NCBI RefSeq assembly: GCF_003129485.1 | Contig: NZ_QFFG01000001.1 | Location: forward strand, 779,391 to 843,390 | DNA length: 64,000 nt | Direction of reading: 5' to 3' | From: Polaribacter aquimarinus | GTDB lineage: Bacteria > Bacteroidota > Bacteroidia > Flavobacteriales > Flavobacteriaceae | Notes under the pieces: model-generated | Databases searched by the model: none | What the model was told of the DNA's origin: nothing | Seen by the model: the letters and a program-made list of their open reading frames with translations, nothing else | Shown: positions 18,524 through 27,976 of the stretch, piece after piece | Position numbering within the stretch: the first letter of the stretch is position 1 | Layout of the letters: every line of letters starts with the position of its first letter | Program-made: the position numbers and the translations under genes

Positions 18524-21500
18524 ATGAAAAAATTATTTTTTCTGGCGATTTGTGTCTTTTTAGCAACAAACGCCAAAGTTAATGCACAAAAAAAATCTAC
18601 CAAAGTTTCTGACGAATATTTTAGCGCACTAAAATGGAGAAATATTGGCCCTTTTAGAGGCGGAAGAAGTGCTGCTGTTACAGGTGTTTCTGGAAAAGCA
18701 AATCTTTTTTATATGGGATCGACTGGTGGTGGAGTTTGGAAAACTACTGATGCGGGTGGTACTTGGCAGAATATTTCTGATGGTTTTTTTGGAGGGTCTG
18801 TAGGTGCTGTTGCAGTTTCTGAATCTGATAATAACGTAATTTATGTTGGAATGGGGGAAAAAACAGTTCGTGGAAATGTTTCTTCTGGTGATGGAATTTG
18901 GAAATCTGAAAACGCAGGAAAGACTTGGCGTCACATTGGTTTAAAAAATGCTAGACACATCCCTAGAATGAGAATTCATCCTAAAAATCCAGATGTTGTT
19001 TATGCTGGTGTTTTAGGTGATTTATACAAACCATCTCAAGAAAGAGGTGTTTACAAATCTACTGATGGAGGTAAAACTTGGCGTAAAGTTCTATTTTCTA
19101 ATGAAAATGCTGGAGTAATCGATTTAATTATCGACCCTAATAATCCAAGAATTTTATTTGCTACAACTTGGAACGTAAGAAGAACCCCTTATAGTTTATC
19201 TTCTGGTGGTGATGGTTCTGCGCTGTGGAAAAGTACAGATTCTGGAGAAACTTGGACTAATATTTCTAAAAATAAAGGTTTACCAAATGGAATTTGGGGA
19301 ATTAGCGGAGTAACAGTTTCGCCTGTAAATTCTGATATTGTTTATGCTTTAATAGAAAATAAAAAAGGGGGAGTTTATAAATCTTACGATGCTGGTAAAA
19401 CATGGAAACTGATTAACTCTGAACGTAAATTACGTCAAAGAGCTTGGTATTACACTCGTTTGTATGCTGATACTCAAGATGAAGACATTTTGTACGTTTT
19501 AAATGTACGTTATCATAAATCTACAGATGGGGGTAGAACATACAAAACTTATAATGCTCCTCACGGTGATCATCATGATTTATGGATTGCTCCAGAAGAT
19601 AATCAAAGAATGATTATAGGTGATGATGGTGGGGCTCAAATTTCATTTGATGCTGGTGAAAATTGGAGTACTTACATGAATCAACCTACTTCTCAATTTT
19701 ATAGAGTTACTACCGACAATCATTTTCCATATCGAATATTAGCAGCACAACAAGATAACTCTACCGTTCGAATAGCACATCGAACTTCGGGGAGATTTAT
19801 TACTGAATCAGATTGGTCATCAACCGCAGGTGGAGAAAGTGCTCATATTGCTGTAGACCCAAATAACAATGATATTGTTTACGGTGGAAGCTATGGAGGA
19901 TTATTAACGAGAGTAAATCATAAAACCAACGAAGTGAGAGCTATTAACGTTTGGCCAGATGACCCTATGGGACATGGTGCAGAAGATTTTAAATATCGCT
20001 TTCAGTGGAACTTCCCAATTTTCTTTTCACCAAATAATAAAAAGAGATTGTATGCGGCTTCTAATCATTTGCACATTTCTGAAAATGAAGGGCAATCTTG
20101 GAAAGTAATCAGTCCAGATTTAACAAGAAACGATCCCAAAACCCTTGGTCCATCTGGTGGTCCAATTACAAAAGACAACACTGGAGTGGAATATTATGGA
20201 ACTATTTTCGCAGCAACAGAGTCTGCTTTAGAACCCGGTTTAATTTGGACAGGTTCTGATGATGGTTTAGTTCACATCAGTAAAAATAATGGACAAACTT
20301 GGACTAATGTAACTCCAAAAAAAATGCCTGAATGGATGATGATTAATTGCATAGAAGTTCATCCTTTTGACAAAGGGAGTGCTTACATAGTTGGCACCAA
20401 ATATAAAACAGGAGATTATAAACCATACATCTACAAAACTGAAAATTATGGAAAATCTTGGAAACAAATTACCAACGGAATTGGTGAAGAGGATTTTACA
20501 AGGGCTTTAAGAGCAGATCCAAAAAGAAAAGGATTATTATATGCTGGTACAGAAAGAGGTATGTATATTTCTTTTGATGATGGTAAAAACTGGCAAACTT
20601 TTAAACAAAATTTACCTATTGTACCCATTACAGATTTAGCCATTAAAAACGATAATTTAATTGCTGCAACTCAAGGTCGTTCGCTGTGGATTATTGATGA
20701 TTTAACGCCTTTGCATCAATTAAATGCATCAACACTTAAACAAGATGTTGTTCTATACAAACCAAAAGATGCTTATAACATGAGTGGTGGTAGAGGAAGA
20801 ACTTCTAGAACTTTGGGAACCAACCATCCTGGAGGTGTTGCTATCAATTATTTTATCAAAGAAAAAACAGAAAAAGATGTGGTAGCATTAGCTATTTATG
20901 ATGCCAATGATAATCTCATCAAAAAATACTCTACAAAACCAGACAAAGAAAAAAAGGAAGAAAAACTAAAAGTTGAAGATGGTAATAATATTTTTTATTG
21001 GAATATGATGTACCCTGGAGCAGAGTCTGTAAAAGGAATGATTTTATGGTGGGCCTCTTTGGGTGGACCAATGGCTTTACCCGGAACTTACAAAGTAGAA
21101 TTATCTGTGAATAACAAAAAAATGAGTCAGCAATTTTCTATATTAAGAAATCCTATTTCTGAAGCAAATGTTGCTGATATGAAAGCGCAGTTTAATTTTA
21201 TCAATGACATCAATAAAAAGATGACAGAAATTCATAAAGCGTTAAAAAATGTAAAGAAAATTCGTTCTCAAGTTGGTTTGTTAAAGAAATCTATAAAAGA
21301 TAAAAAGAAACACAAAGCTTTATTAGATTATGCTGAAACTTTGGTAAAAGATATGACAAAAATTGAAGAGACTTTGTATCAAACAAAATCTAAAAGTGGG
21401 CAAGATCCATTAAATTTCCCGATTCGTTTAAACAACAAATTGGGGCATTTAAACTCATTAACTCGAATTGGAAACTATGCTCCTACACAACAAGCTATTG

Positions 21501-21631
21501 ATTTTAAAAATGAAATCACAAAAGATATTGATGCAGAATTGAGCAAACTTTACCTGATTTTTAATATTCGAGTAAAAGAATTGAATAAAAAAGTGAAAGA
21601 AAGTAATATTGATTTAATTCAGTTAGATTAA
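18524..21631 (+). CDS. large exported sortilin/BNR-repeat (YVTN beta-propeller-like) protein
   Basis: The ATG at 18524 gives a clear signal peptide (MKKLFFLAICVFLATNAKVNAQ), so I prefer it to a non-ATG codon 48 bases upstream; the product is 1035 aa. It has many Asp-box/BNR repeats (STDGGKTW, STDSGETW, SYDAGKTW, SKNNGQTW, FDDGKNW) spread over residues 50-700, forming one or two beta-propellers. A beta-sandwich-like part and a lysine-rich helical C-terminal region (about 890-1035) follow. The family is often labelled 'glycosyl hydrolase' or VPS10-like, but catalytic activity is unproven. No obvious type IX C-terminal sorting domain is seen. A strong terminator follows at 21653. Confidence 0.85.
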   Translation: MKKLFFLAICVFLATNAKVNAQKKSTKVSDEYFSALKWRNIGPFRGGRSAAVTGVSGKANLFYMGSTGGGVWKTTDAGGTWQNISDGFFGGSVGAVAVSESDNNVIYVGMGEKTVRGNVSSGDGIWKSENAGKTWRHIGLKNARHIPRMRIHPKNPDVVYAGVLGDLYKPSQERGVYKSTDGGKTWRKVLFSNENAGVIDLIIDPNNPRILFATTWNVRRTPYSLSSGGDGSALWKSTDSGETWTNISKNKGLPNGIWGISGVTVSPVNSDIVYALIENKKGGVYKSYDAGKTWKLINSERKLRQRAWYYTRLYADTQDEDILYVLNVRYHKSTDGGRTYKTYNAPHGDHHDLWIAPEDNQRMIIGDDGGAQISFDAGENWSTYMNQPTSQFYRVTTDNHFPYRILAAQQDNSTVRIAHRTSGRFITESDWSSTAGGESAHIAVDPNNNDIVYGGSYGGLLTRVNHKTNEVRAINVWPDDPMGHGAEDFKYRFQWNFPIFFSPNNKKRLYAASNHLHISENEGQSWKVISPDLTRNDPKTLGPSGGPITKDNTGVEYYGTIFAATESALEPGLIWTGSDDGLVHISKNNGQTWTNVTPKKMPEWMMINCIEVHPFDKGSAYIVGTKYKTGDYKPYIYKTENYGKSWKQITNGIGEEDFTRALRADPKRKGLLYAGTERGMYISFDDGKNWQTFKQNLPIVPITDLAIKNDNLIAATQGRSLWIIDDLTPLHQLNASTLKQDVVLYKPKDAYNMSGGRGRTSRTLGTNHPGGVAINYFIKEKTEKDVVALAIYDANDNLIKKYSTKPDKEKKEEKLKVEDGNNIFYWNMMYPGAESVKGMILWWASLGGPMALPGTYKVELSVNNKKMSQQFSILRNPISEANVADMKAQFNFINDINKKMTEIHKALKNVKKIRSQVGLLKKSIKDKKKHKALLDYAETLVKDMTKIEETLYQTKSKSGQDPLNFPIRLNNKLGHLNSLTRIGNYAPTQQAIDFKNEITKDIDAELSKLYLIFNIRVKELNKKVKESNIDLIQLD

Positions 21632-21652
21632 TTACATGAATCCAAAAAAACC

Positions 21653-21682
21653 AAGAGCGGCAATATTGTCGCTCTTTTTTTA
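21653..21682 (+). terminator. intrinsic terminator after the BNR-repeat gene
   Basis: AAGAGCG (21653-21659) pairs with CGCTCTT (21670-21676), with partial pairing inside the loop, followed directly by a run of T. Confidence 0.85.
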
Positions 21683-21754
21683 CTTTAATATTTTCTATTC
21701 TAAAAATATTTGATAGATTTACACATTAACCTCTAAATCATAAAATCTTCTCTT

Positions 21755-22366
21755 ATGAAGAAAAAAATTATTTTCGCTAGCATCTTCTTCTTATTAATTA
21801 CCGTTTCAAGTCAATTTATTTTTCATCTCGATATTAAACGACAATCTTATGATACAAAAATCATAAATATTTCTGGTAAACAAAGAACTTACAGCCAGCA
21901 AATAACAAAGATTGCATTGTATGCTAATGAAGTTAAAAACCTTTACAGGTATTATATAGATTTAGATTCTTTATCTACGATTGTAGATGATTTTTCGCAA
22001 GACAATTATTACCTAAAAAATATTACGTCAAAGAATTACAAAAACGAAACTACTGATGCACTTTTTAAAGAAAATCAAGTGTATTTTAATAAGATTGTAA
22101 ATGCAGCCAATAGAACTATTGACAACCCAGATAGCCAAGAAATCTTCGAGGAATTTGTAACCAAAATCAAAGCCAACGAAGCAAAATTCTCTGCAACGAT
22201 GGATAATTTAGTTAACGAATACGAAGCGATTTCTAAAAGAAAATTGGCCGGTTTCAGAAAAATACTAACACTCTACGGAGTGGTAACTGTAGTCTTTTTA
22301 ATCTTTGTAATTTGGTTTATTATTATTCCGCTCTACAAGAAAAGTAAAACACTAGAATCCCATTAA
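21755..22366 (+). CDS. membrane protein with PilJ/NarX-type periplasmic sensor domain
   Basis: The 203-aa protein has membrane segments at about residues 5-24 and 173-195. Between them lies a helical domain starting IINISGKQRTYSQQITKIALYAN, the G-x-Q-R-x-x-S-Q pattern of the type IV pili methyl-accepting transducer N-terminal domain (PilJ/NarX-like). Such domains sense small ligands in receptors and histidine kinases, but no output domain follows here. It may act through a partner that cannot be identified from the neighbours. It overlaps the convergent minus-strand gene by four bases. Confidence 0.65.
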   Translation: MKKKIIFASIFFLLITVSSQFIFHLDIKRQSYDTKIINISGKQRTYSQQITKIALYANEVKNLYRYYIDLDSLSTIVDDFSQDNYYLKNITSKNYKNETTDALFKENQVYFNKIVNAANRTIDNPDSQEIFEEFVTKIKANEAKFSATMDNLVNEYEAISKRKLAGFRKILTLYGVVTVVFLIFVIWFIIIPLYKKSKTLESH

Positions 22367-22584
22367 TTATATTTATTGTTCCATTGTCTTTTCCAGAATT
22401 TAATTCCTTTCATTACAAAGACAAAAAGAATTGCAAAAACCACAGAAGATAAGGTTTGAGCTACTACATTAAATTCTAAATTGATAAAATATTTAATCAA
22501 AAATGATATAACAAAGTGGAGTAAGGCTAATATAAAAACACCTAAAATTACTTTTTTAGCATTTCCACCATTACTACTAACCAT
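22363..22584 (-). CDS. small hypothetical membrane protein
   Basis: The 73-aa protein has two predicted membrane helices (about residues 10-30 and 40-62) and basic ends. I do not recognise it. It is the third gene of a minus-strand run after the pyrophosphohydrolase; its start overlaps the previous stop by one base. Confidence 0.55.
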   Translation of the reverse strand: MVSSNGGNAKKVILGVFILALLHFVISFLIKYFINLEFNVVAQTLSSVVFAILFVFVMKGIKFWKRQWNNKYN

Positions 22585-22832
22585 TATTTCATATTCTTAT
22601 TGGTTATATAAAGACCATAAATAGTACTAAAGACTATCTTAAAACCAAAAAAGTTTTTCCATTTTCCTTCAGCAAAATTGTTTTTGTTCAAGGTTTCGAA
22701 ATCACCAGAAAAAATCTCTGAAGAGCTATTTATTAATAAAGAAATAAGTGTTACAATTATAAAAAAAGGAATCGCAACTTTTGCGAAATTTGTCCAAAAT
22801 ATTGGTTGTTTTATTTTTTCTAAAAAGCTCAT
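22584..22832 (-). CDS. small hypothetical membrane protein
   Basis: The 82-aa protein has a single strong membrane helix (about residues 18-35) after the start MSFLEKIKQPIFWTNFAKV; a second weak hydrophobic stretch lies near the C-terminus. No family is recognised. It starts directly after the stop of the pyrophosphohydrolase gene, so the two are surely co-transcribed. Confidence 0.55.
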   Translation of the reverse strand: MSFLEKIKQPIFWTNFAKVAIPFFIIVTLISLLINSSSEIFSGDFETLNKNNFAEGKWKNFFGFKIVFSTIYGLYITNKNMK

Positions 22833-23159
22833 TTATTTTAGTTTTTGATTGTTATGATGACGGTCGTGGTCGCGTTTTGTTTTAATATCTAATTTCTTTT
22901 CGAAAGCCTCTTTTAAATCTACACCTGTTTGATTTGCCAAACATAAAACTACAAAAAGCACATCTGCCAATTCTTCGCCTAAATCTTTATTTTTATCCGA
23001 TGCTTTTTCACTCTGCTCACCATAGCGTCTTGCTATAATTCTAGCAACCTCACCAACTTCTTCTGTTAGTTGCGCCATATTAGTAAGCTCATTAAAATAA
23101 CGAACTCCATGGTTTTTAATCCAATCGTCTACTTGTTTCTGCGCGTTTTGTATGTTCAT
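22833..23159 (-). CDS. MazG-like nucleotide pyrophosphohydrolase
   Basis: The 108-aa single-domain protein has the all-alpha NTP-PPase motifs: LTEEVGEVARIIARRYGEQ (E-x2-E region, about residues 31-49) and DLGEELADVLFVVLCLANQTG (E-x3-D region). These enzymes hydrolyse (d)NTPs to monophosphates and are thought to clean up aberrant nucleotides. It heads a three-gene minus-strand operon with a TATCTTTG promoter box 33 bases upstream. Confidence 0.9.
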   Translation of the reverse strand: MNIQNAQKQVDDWIKNHGVRYFNELTNMAQLTEEVGEVARIIARRYGEQSEKASDKNKDLGEELADVLFVVLCLANQTGVDLKEAFEKKLDIKTKRDHDRHHNNQKLK

Positions 23160-23192
23160 ATTTCTTTAGTAAAAGGTTCACGAATTAAAAAA

Positions 23193-23200
23193 CAAAGATA
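23193..23200 (-). promoter_or_regulatory. -7 promoter box for the MazG-like operon
   Basis: The minus strand reads TATCTTTG, an exact TAnnTTTG match, 33 bases upstream of the start at 23159. A -33 element was not clear. Confidence 0.5.
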
Positions 23201-23350
23201 ACCTTTATGAAATTATTTAGTTTGTCTCTAAACTAATTTTCTGATAACTTCGCCAACTGCGAATTTTAAACATTTAAATGGTGCATAGGCTTGTTACCAT
23301 TTTGTATTATTACAACGTAACATTTTAAAGATTAATAAATTAAAATAATT

Positions 23351-24535
23351 ATGAAAATAAAACTATTATTTCTTTTAACCATAATTTTAAGTTTTAATGG
23401 CTACTCTCAAATTTCTTTTGAAAATGGATATTACATTGATAATAATAATCAAAAAATTAATTGTTTAATTAAAAATCTTGATTGGGAAAATAATCCAACT
23501 CAATTCACATATAAACTAATAGAAAATAGCAAATCAAATAAAAAAACAATAAAATCGGTTAAAGAATTTGGGATTCATAACTCTTTAAAATATGTAAGAA
23601 GCGCTGTAAATATTGATAGGACTAGTAAATACGTAGGTGAATTGGATAATGAAAAAAAAGCTGTATTTCAAGAAGAAGAACTCTTTTTAAAAGTATTAGT
23701 CGAAGGAAAATCTACCTTGTATAGTTACGTTGACAGTAATTTAACAAGATATTTTTACAGTATCGGAAAATCTAATATTAAGCAATTAGTTTTTAAAAGT
23801 TATATAACACCTGAATATAAAGTTGGAGTAAATAATAGATTTAGAAATCAGCTATGGAATGATTTGAAATGCTCTGACATCAAAAAGAACAGAGTAAAAA
23901 ATTTAAAGTATAGAAAATCAGATTTGGTCAATTTTTTTGTAGCCTATAACAGCTGTACTAATCAAGAATATATCAACTTTGAAGAAAAGCAAAAAAAAGA
24001 TTTATTTAATTTGACTATCAGACCTCGACTAAATAGCTCATCATTAGCCTCTAATTATAGAAATACTAATATTGAAAACGAACTAGGTTTTGGTTTTGGA
24101 ATAGAAGCCGAATTTATTCTTCCTTTTAATAAAAATAAATGGTCACTTTTGATTGAGCCCACTTATCAAAGTTTTATGGTAGAAAAATCAAATGATGGAA
24201 GTTTAAACGATGTAGATGCTAATTATACTTCTATTGAATTCCAAGCAGGTGCAAGACATTACTTATTTTTAAACGATAAATCGAAAATTTTTATAAATGC
24301 TTCTTTATTAGTTTATGATTTAATTTCCAATGATTCACAATTTGATTCATTGAAAATCAGAACATCATACAATGTGGGTTTTGGTTTTGGTTTAAAGTAT
24401 AATGATAGATACAGCATAGAGTGTAGATATCAAGGACATAGGCCAATGTTGTTAAGTACGGATTCAGATTTAGATTTTGAATGGGCTTCGAAATATAAAA
24501 CATTATCAATAATATTTGGATATTCTCTATTCTAA
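23351..24535 (+). CDS. exported outer-membrane beta-barrel-like protein, unknown function
   Basis: The 394-aa protein has a signal peptide ending near NGYSQ (residue 20). The N-terminal half is soluble and mixed. The C-terminal half (about 210-394) has alternating strands typical of an outer-membrane beta-barrel (LGFGFGIEAEFILP, WSLLIEPTYQSF, FQAGARHYLFL, YSIECRYQGHRPM) and ends in an aromatic residue (GYSLF). I do not recognise a named family. The gene stands alone, with 190 bases of noncoding sequence upstream that hold no clear promoter box. Confidence 0.65.
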   Translation: MKIKLLFLLTIILSFNGYSQISFENGYYIDNNNQKINCLIKNLDWENNPTQFTYKLIENSKSNKKTIKSVKEFGIHNSLKYVRSAVNIDRTSKYVGELDNEKKAVFQEEELFLKVLVEGKSTLYSYVDSNLTRYFYSIGKSNIKQLVFKSYITPEYKVGVNNRFRNQLWNDLKCSDIKKNRVKNLKYRKSDLVNFFVAYNSCTNQEYINFEEKQKKDLFNLTIRPRLNSSSLASNYRNTNIENELGFGFGIEAEFILPFNKNKWSLLIEPTYQSFMVEKSNDGSLNDVDANYTSIEFQAGARHYLFLNDKSKIFINASLLVYDLISNDSQFDSLKIRTSYNVGFGFGLKYNDRYSIECRYQGHRPMLLSTDSDLDFEWASKYKTLSIIFGYSLF

Positions 24536-24547
24536 AAAACCACACTT

Positions 24548-24653
24548 CACACTTAAGTGTGTATAAAAAATACTGCTGTTACACAAAACAAAGGTTGTTC
24601 CAAGTTTGCAGGGGTTATATTCATAAATTCTTCGCACAAAAAAGGCAACCTTT
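24548..24653. repeat. palindrome and inverted repeat in the intergenic region
   Basis: CACACTTAAGTGTG (24548-24561) is a perfect 14-bp palindrome just after the beta-barrel gene. Further on, AAAGGTTG (24590-24597) is repeated inverted as CAACCTTT (24646-24653) around a 48-base spacer. There is no T-run, so a terminator is uncertain. No gene is seen here. Confidence 0.4.
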
Positions 24654-24674
24654 CAGATAAAAACCATTAGCACA

Positions 24675-25448
24675 TTACCCCAAAAATGCACAAACCTCTG
24701 CATAAAAATCTTTAGGATTTTCTGCGTGCAACCAATGGCCAGCATTTTTAATTGCTACAATTTTTGAATTCGGGAAATGTGCTTCTATAATAGGTTCTTC
24801 TTCTTGAGTAATATAATCTGATTTATCACCTTTTAAAAATAGCGTTTTGTTTTCGAAAGTAGTAAATGGCGGTAAAGCTTCACCAACTTCTGGGTTATTT
24901 TCTGTTAAAGAAGCTAAATTAAAACGATAGGCTAACTGTCCTTTCTCTTTCCAATACACATTTTTTAACAAAAACTGTCTTACACCAAATTCTGGAATGA
25001 GTTCAGCTATTTTTTTATCTACCAAACTTCGAGTATTTTGAATAGAAAAATCAATAGCATTTAACCCTGCTAAAATAGCATTATGATGCGGTTGATATTG
25101 TCTTGGAGAAATATCTACAACAATTAATTTATCAACCAATTCTGGATACGTAACCGCAAACAACATTGCCGTTTTCCCGCCCATAGAATGCCCAATTAGG
25201 TGAAATTTCTCCAATTGATAATGCTTTATATAGCTATACAAATCTTCTACTAAAACTTCGTAATTAAACTCATCTGCGTGAAAACTTCGTCCGTGATTTC
25301 TCTGATCTATTAAGTGAACCTCAAAATCATTAGAAAACTGATTTCCTAGTGTTTTCCAATTATCAGACATACCAAAATATCCATGTAAAATAAGTAATGA
25401 GGTTCCAGTTCCTTTTATTGTTGAGTGTAAAATTGGATTATTAGACAT
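24675..25448 (-). CDS. alpha/beta hydrolase (YbfF-like esterase)
   Basis: The 257-aa protein has the alpha/beta-hydrolase features LLILHGYFGMSDNWKTLG (oxyanion region), the nucleophile elbow LIGHSMGGKTAML (GHSMG serine, about residue 87), an acid in LKGDKSDYI and the histidine in IKNAGHWLHAENP. It resembles the YbfF/abhydrolase-11 esterases. The natural substrate is unknown. It follows pdxJ on the minus strand by about 60 bases. Confidence 0.88.
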   Translation of the reverse strand: MSNNPILHSTIKGTGTSLLILHGYFGMSDNWKTLGNQFSNDFEVHLIDQRNHGRSFHADEFNYEVLVEDLYSYIKHYQLEKFHLIGHSMGGKTAMLFAVTYPELVDKLIVVDISPRQYQPHHNAILAGLNAIDFSIQNTRSLVDKKIAELIPEFGVRQFLLKNVYWKEKGQLAYRFNLASLTENNPEVGEALPPFTTFENKTLFLKGDKSDYITQEEEPIIEAHFPNSKIVAIKNAGHWLHAENPKDFYAEVCAFLG

Positions 25449-25507
25449 TTAGATAGTTGAATTTTTTGATTCGATATAAACTTGTCATTTCTACTTTATG
25501 GAGAAAA

Positions 25508-26221
25508 CTATTTTAAACGATGTAAATACATATTCACAACATTCTCTATGCCCAAATACAAACTCTCAGCAATTAAAGCATGTCCAATAGAAACTTCTGC
25601 TAAATTTGGAATATTATCTTTAAAAAACTTAATATTATCTAAACTTAAATCATGACCAGCATTGATTCCTAAACCTAATTCGTGTGCTAAAACTGCAGCG
25701 TTTGTATAAGGTTTAATTGCTTCTGTATTTCCTTTTTCAAACTCACTTGCAAAATGCTCTGTGTACAATTCAATTCTATTTGTTCCTGATTTTGCCGCAG
25801 CTTCTATCAATTTTAAATTCGTATCAATAAAAATAGACGTTCTAATTTCATTTTGTTGAAACTCTTGAATTACTTCTTTCAAAAAAGATTGATGTGCAAT
25901 TGTATCCCATCCTGCATTAGATGTAATAGCATCTACAGCATCTGGCACCAAAGTAACTTGAGTTGGTTTTACTTCTAAAACCAAATCCATAAAAGATTTT
26001 ATAGGGTTTCCTTCTATATTATACTCTGTGGCTACAATATTTTTTAAATCTCTTGCATCTTGATAACGAATATGTCTTTCATCTGGCCTAGGATGAATGG
26101 TAATACCCTCTGCACCAAACTCTTGTATATCTGACGCCACTGTTAATAAATTGGGTACATTACCGCCTCGAGAGTTTCGTAAAGTTGCTATTTTGTTGAT
26201 ATTTACACTTAACTTTGTCAT
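25508..26221 (-). CDS. pdxJ: pyridoxine 5'-phosphate synthase PdxJ
   Basis: The 237-aa protein starts TKLSVNINKIATLRNSRGG and carries ITIHPRPDERHIRYQD and GINAGHDLSLDN, all typical of PdxJ, a TIM barrel. It condenses 1-deoxyxylulose-5-phosphate with aminoacetone phosphate in the DXP-dependent vitamin B6 route. Length is normal. A TACCTTTG -7 box lies just upstream. Confidence 0.96.
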   Translation of the reverse strand: MTKLSVNINKIATLRNSRGGNVPNLLTVASDIQEFGAEGITIHPRPDERHIRYQDARDLKNIVATEYNIEGNPIKSFMDLVLEVKPTQVTLVPDAVDAITSNAGWDTIAHQSFLKEVIQEFQQNEIRTSIFIDTNLKLIEAAAKSGTNRIELYTEHFASEFEKGNTEAIKPYTNAAVLAHELGLGINAGHDLSLDNIKFFKDNIPNLAEVSIGHALIAESLYLGIENVVNMYLHRLK

Positions 26222-26238
26222 TGTCTAAAATTAGACTA

Positions 26239-26246
26239 CAAAGGTA
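26239..26246 (-). promoter_or_regulatory. -7 promoter box for pdxJ
   Basis: The minus strand reads TACCTTTG (TAnnTTTG), 17 bases before the start codon. A small inverted repeat, GTCTAA-AA-TTAGAC (26223-26236), lies between box and start. Confidence 0.5.
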
Positions 26247-26281
26247 AATTATTAAATCATTTTATCCTATATTCGTAAAGC

Positions 26282-26941
26282 ATGAATATGAACGAATACA
26301 TATTAGAAGAAATAAAACCCCTTCGTTTAAAAGATAGTGTAAAAAATGCTCAAGAAATTTTTAACAACTACCCTATTACCCATTTTCCAGTAATTGAAAA
26401 TAATAAGTTATTAGGTTCTTTTGCCGAGGATGACATACAAACCATAGAAAACAAAGATGGTGAATTAGTCTCGTATGCACATCTTTTAAACTCTTTCTTT
26501 GCAGATGAAAAAGCAACAGTTTTAGAATTGTTAAAGATTTTTGCAGATAACGACACTAACATTATTCCTATTCTTAATGAAGATAAAGATTATTTAGGTT
26601 ATTTTGATTTAAGAGACATTTTAGATGTTTTTTCTACAAGTCCTTTTATGATAGAAGAAAGTGAAACTTTAATCATCGAAAAATTAAGGAATGATTATGC
26701 AATGAGTGAAATTACACAAATAGTAGAATCTAATGGTGGAAAATTATTAGGATTATATATTTCTGAAAAATCATCAGAATTCGTACAAATTACCTTAAAA
26801 ATTATTTCTGATGAAATAAATGAAATCATGCATACATTTAGAAGATATGATTATAAAATTATATCTATGCACGAAAATGACATTTATTTAGAAGATTTAA
26901 AAAATCGATCAGAATATTTACAGAAATATTTAGAAATGTAA
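26282..26941 (+). CDS. CBS-domain protein
   Basis: The 219-aa protein has a CBS pair at residues 1-120 (VKNAQEIFNNYPITHFPVIENNKLLGSF... NIIPILNEDKDYLGYFDLRDIL), a likely adenylate-ligand sensor. A C-terminal alpha/beta part with ACT-like appearance follows (about 130-219). The gene lies directly upstream of nadK (31-base gap), the usual flavobacterial order, so a role in sensing energy or nucleotide state beside NAD kinase is plausible. Start could be either of two close ATGs (26282 or 26288). Confidence 0.85.
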   Translation: MNMNEYILEEIKPLRLKDSVKNAQEIFNNYPITHFPVIENNKLLGSFAEDDIQTIENKDGELVSYAHLLNSFFADEKATVLELLKIFADNDTNIIPILNEDKDYLGYFDLRDILDVFSTSPFMIEESETLIIEKLRNDYAMSEITQIVESNGGKLLGLYISEKSSEFVQITLKIISDEINEIMHTFRRYDYKIISMHENDIYLEDLKNRSEYLQKYLEM

Positions 26942-26972
26942 GTCAGCTATAACCTTAAGTAAAAAGAGTATT

Positions 26973-27872
26973 GTGAAAAAAGCAGCAATTTACGGTCAAT
27001 CTTACGCAATTTCATCAGAAAAAGAAATTCATACATTGCTAAATGTTTTGGAGAAAAATGAAATTGACTTTTGTATTGAGTATGAATTTTATCAACTTTT
27101 AACCCAACATAACATTTTAAAAGACAATTACAAATGTTTTAAAAGTTTTGATGACTTAGACCGTTCTTTTGACATTATGTTTACTATTGGTGGAGATGGT
27201 ACTTTTTTGCGTTCTGTAACTCACATTAGAGATTTAGACATCCCTATTTTAGGTATCAATACAGGAAGGTTAGGTTTTTTGGCAATCGTACCTAAAGATG
27301 TCATAGAAGAAAGTATAGAGTTAGTTCTTAAAGGTGATTATTCTATACAAGAAAGATCTCTACTCTCGGTTAACACAGAACCAAAAACAGCAGATTTTGC
27401 AGAACTTAATTTTGCATTAAACGAAGTTACCATAGCTAAAAAAAATACAACTTCTATGATTGGTGTAAAAACATATTTAAACCAAGAATACCTTACAAAC
27501 TATTGGGCGGATGGTTTAATTATTTCTACTCCCACCGGTTCTACAGGTTATTCTTTAAGCTGTAATGGACCCGTTATTTTACCAGACTCTAAAAACTTTG
27601 TAATTACACCTATAGCACCTCATAACTTAAATGCCAGACCTATGGTTATCTCTGATGAAACCAAGGTAGAATTAGAAGTGGATTCTCGAGAAAAAAGCTA
27701 CTTAATCTCTTTAGATTCTAGAGTTACAAGTGTACCTAAAGACACCAAAATATTTATTAAAAAATCTTCTTATACCATAAAAAGTATCCTTCCTAAGAAC
27801 CAATCTTTCTTAAAGACTTTAAGAAGTAAATTATTATGGGGAGAAGACATCAGGAATAAAACAAATCATTAA
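26973..27872 (+). CDS. nadK: NAD kinase
   Basis: The 299-aa protein has FTIGGDGTFLRSV (GGDGT), INTGRLGFLA and the NAD-binding STPTGSTGYSLSCNGP, all diagnostic of NadK. It phosphorylates NAD to NADP. It starts with GTG at 26973; no ATG is available nearby. It is downstream of the CBS gene and upstream of the PorG-like gene, which has its own promoter box. Confidence 0.96.
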   Translation: MKKAAIYGQSYAISSEKEIHTLLNVLEKNEIDFCIEYEFYQLLTQHNILKDNYKCFKSFDDLDRSFDIMFTIGGDGTFLRSVTHIRDLDIPILGINTGRLGFLAIVPKDVIEESIELVLKGDYSIQERSLLSVNTEPKTADFAELNFALNEVTIAKKNTTSMIGVKTYLNQEYLTNYWADGLIISTPTGSTGYSLSCNGPVILPDSKNFVITPIAPHNLNARPMVISDETKVELEVDSREKSYLISLDSRVTSVPKDTKIFIKKSSYTIKSILPKNQSFLKTLRSKLLWGEDIRNKTNH

Positions 27873-27952
27873 ACTTTTTTACAATATTTCTTTAAAATAA
27901 TTGTTATTCAAAAAAGACTGAGTATTAACTTTATAAAGCAAATTGAAATCCC

Positions 27953-27960
27953 TATATTTG
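27953..27960 (+). promoter_or_regulatory. -7 promoter box for the porG-uppS-bamA operon
   Basis: TATATTTG matches TAnnTTTG exactly and ends 17 bases before the ATG at 27977. Confidence 0.55.
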
Positions 27961-27976
27961 CTCGCTATTTTTTAGA

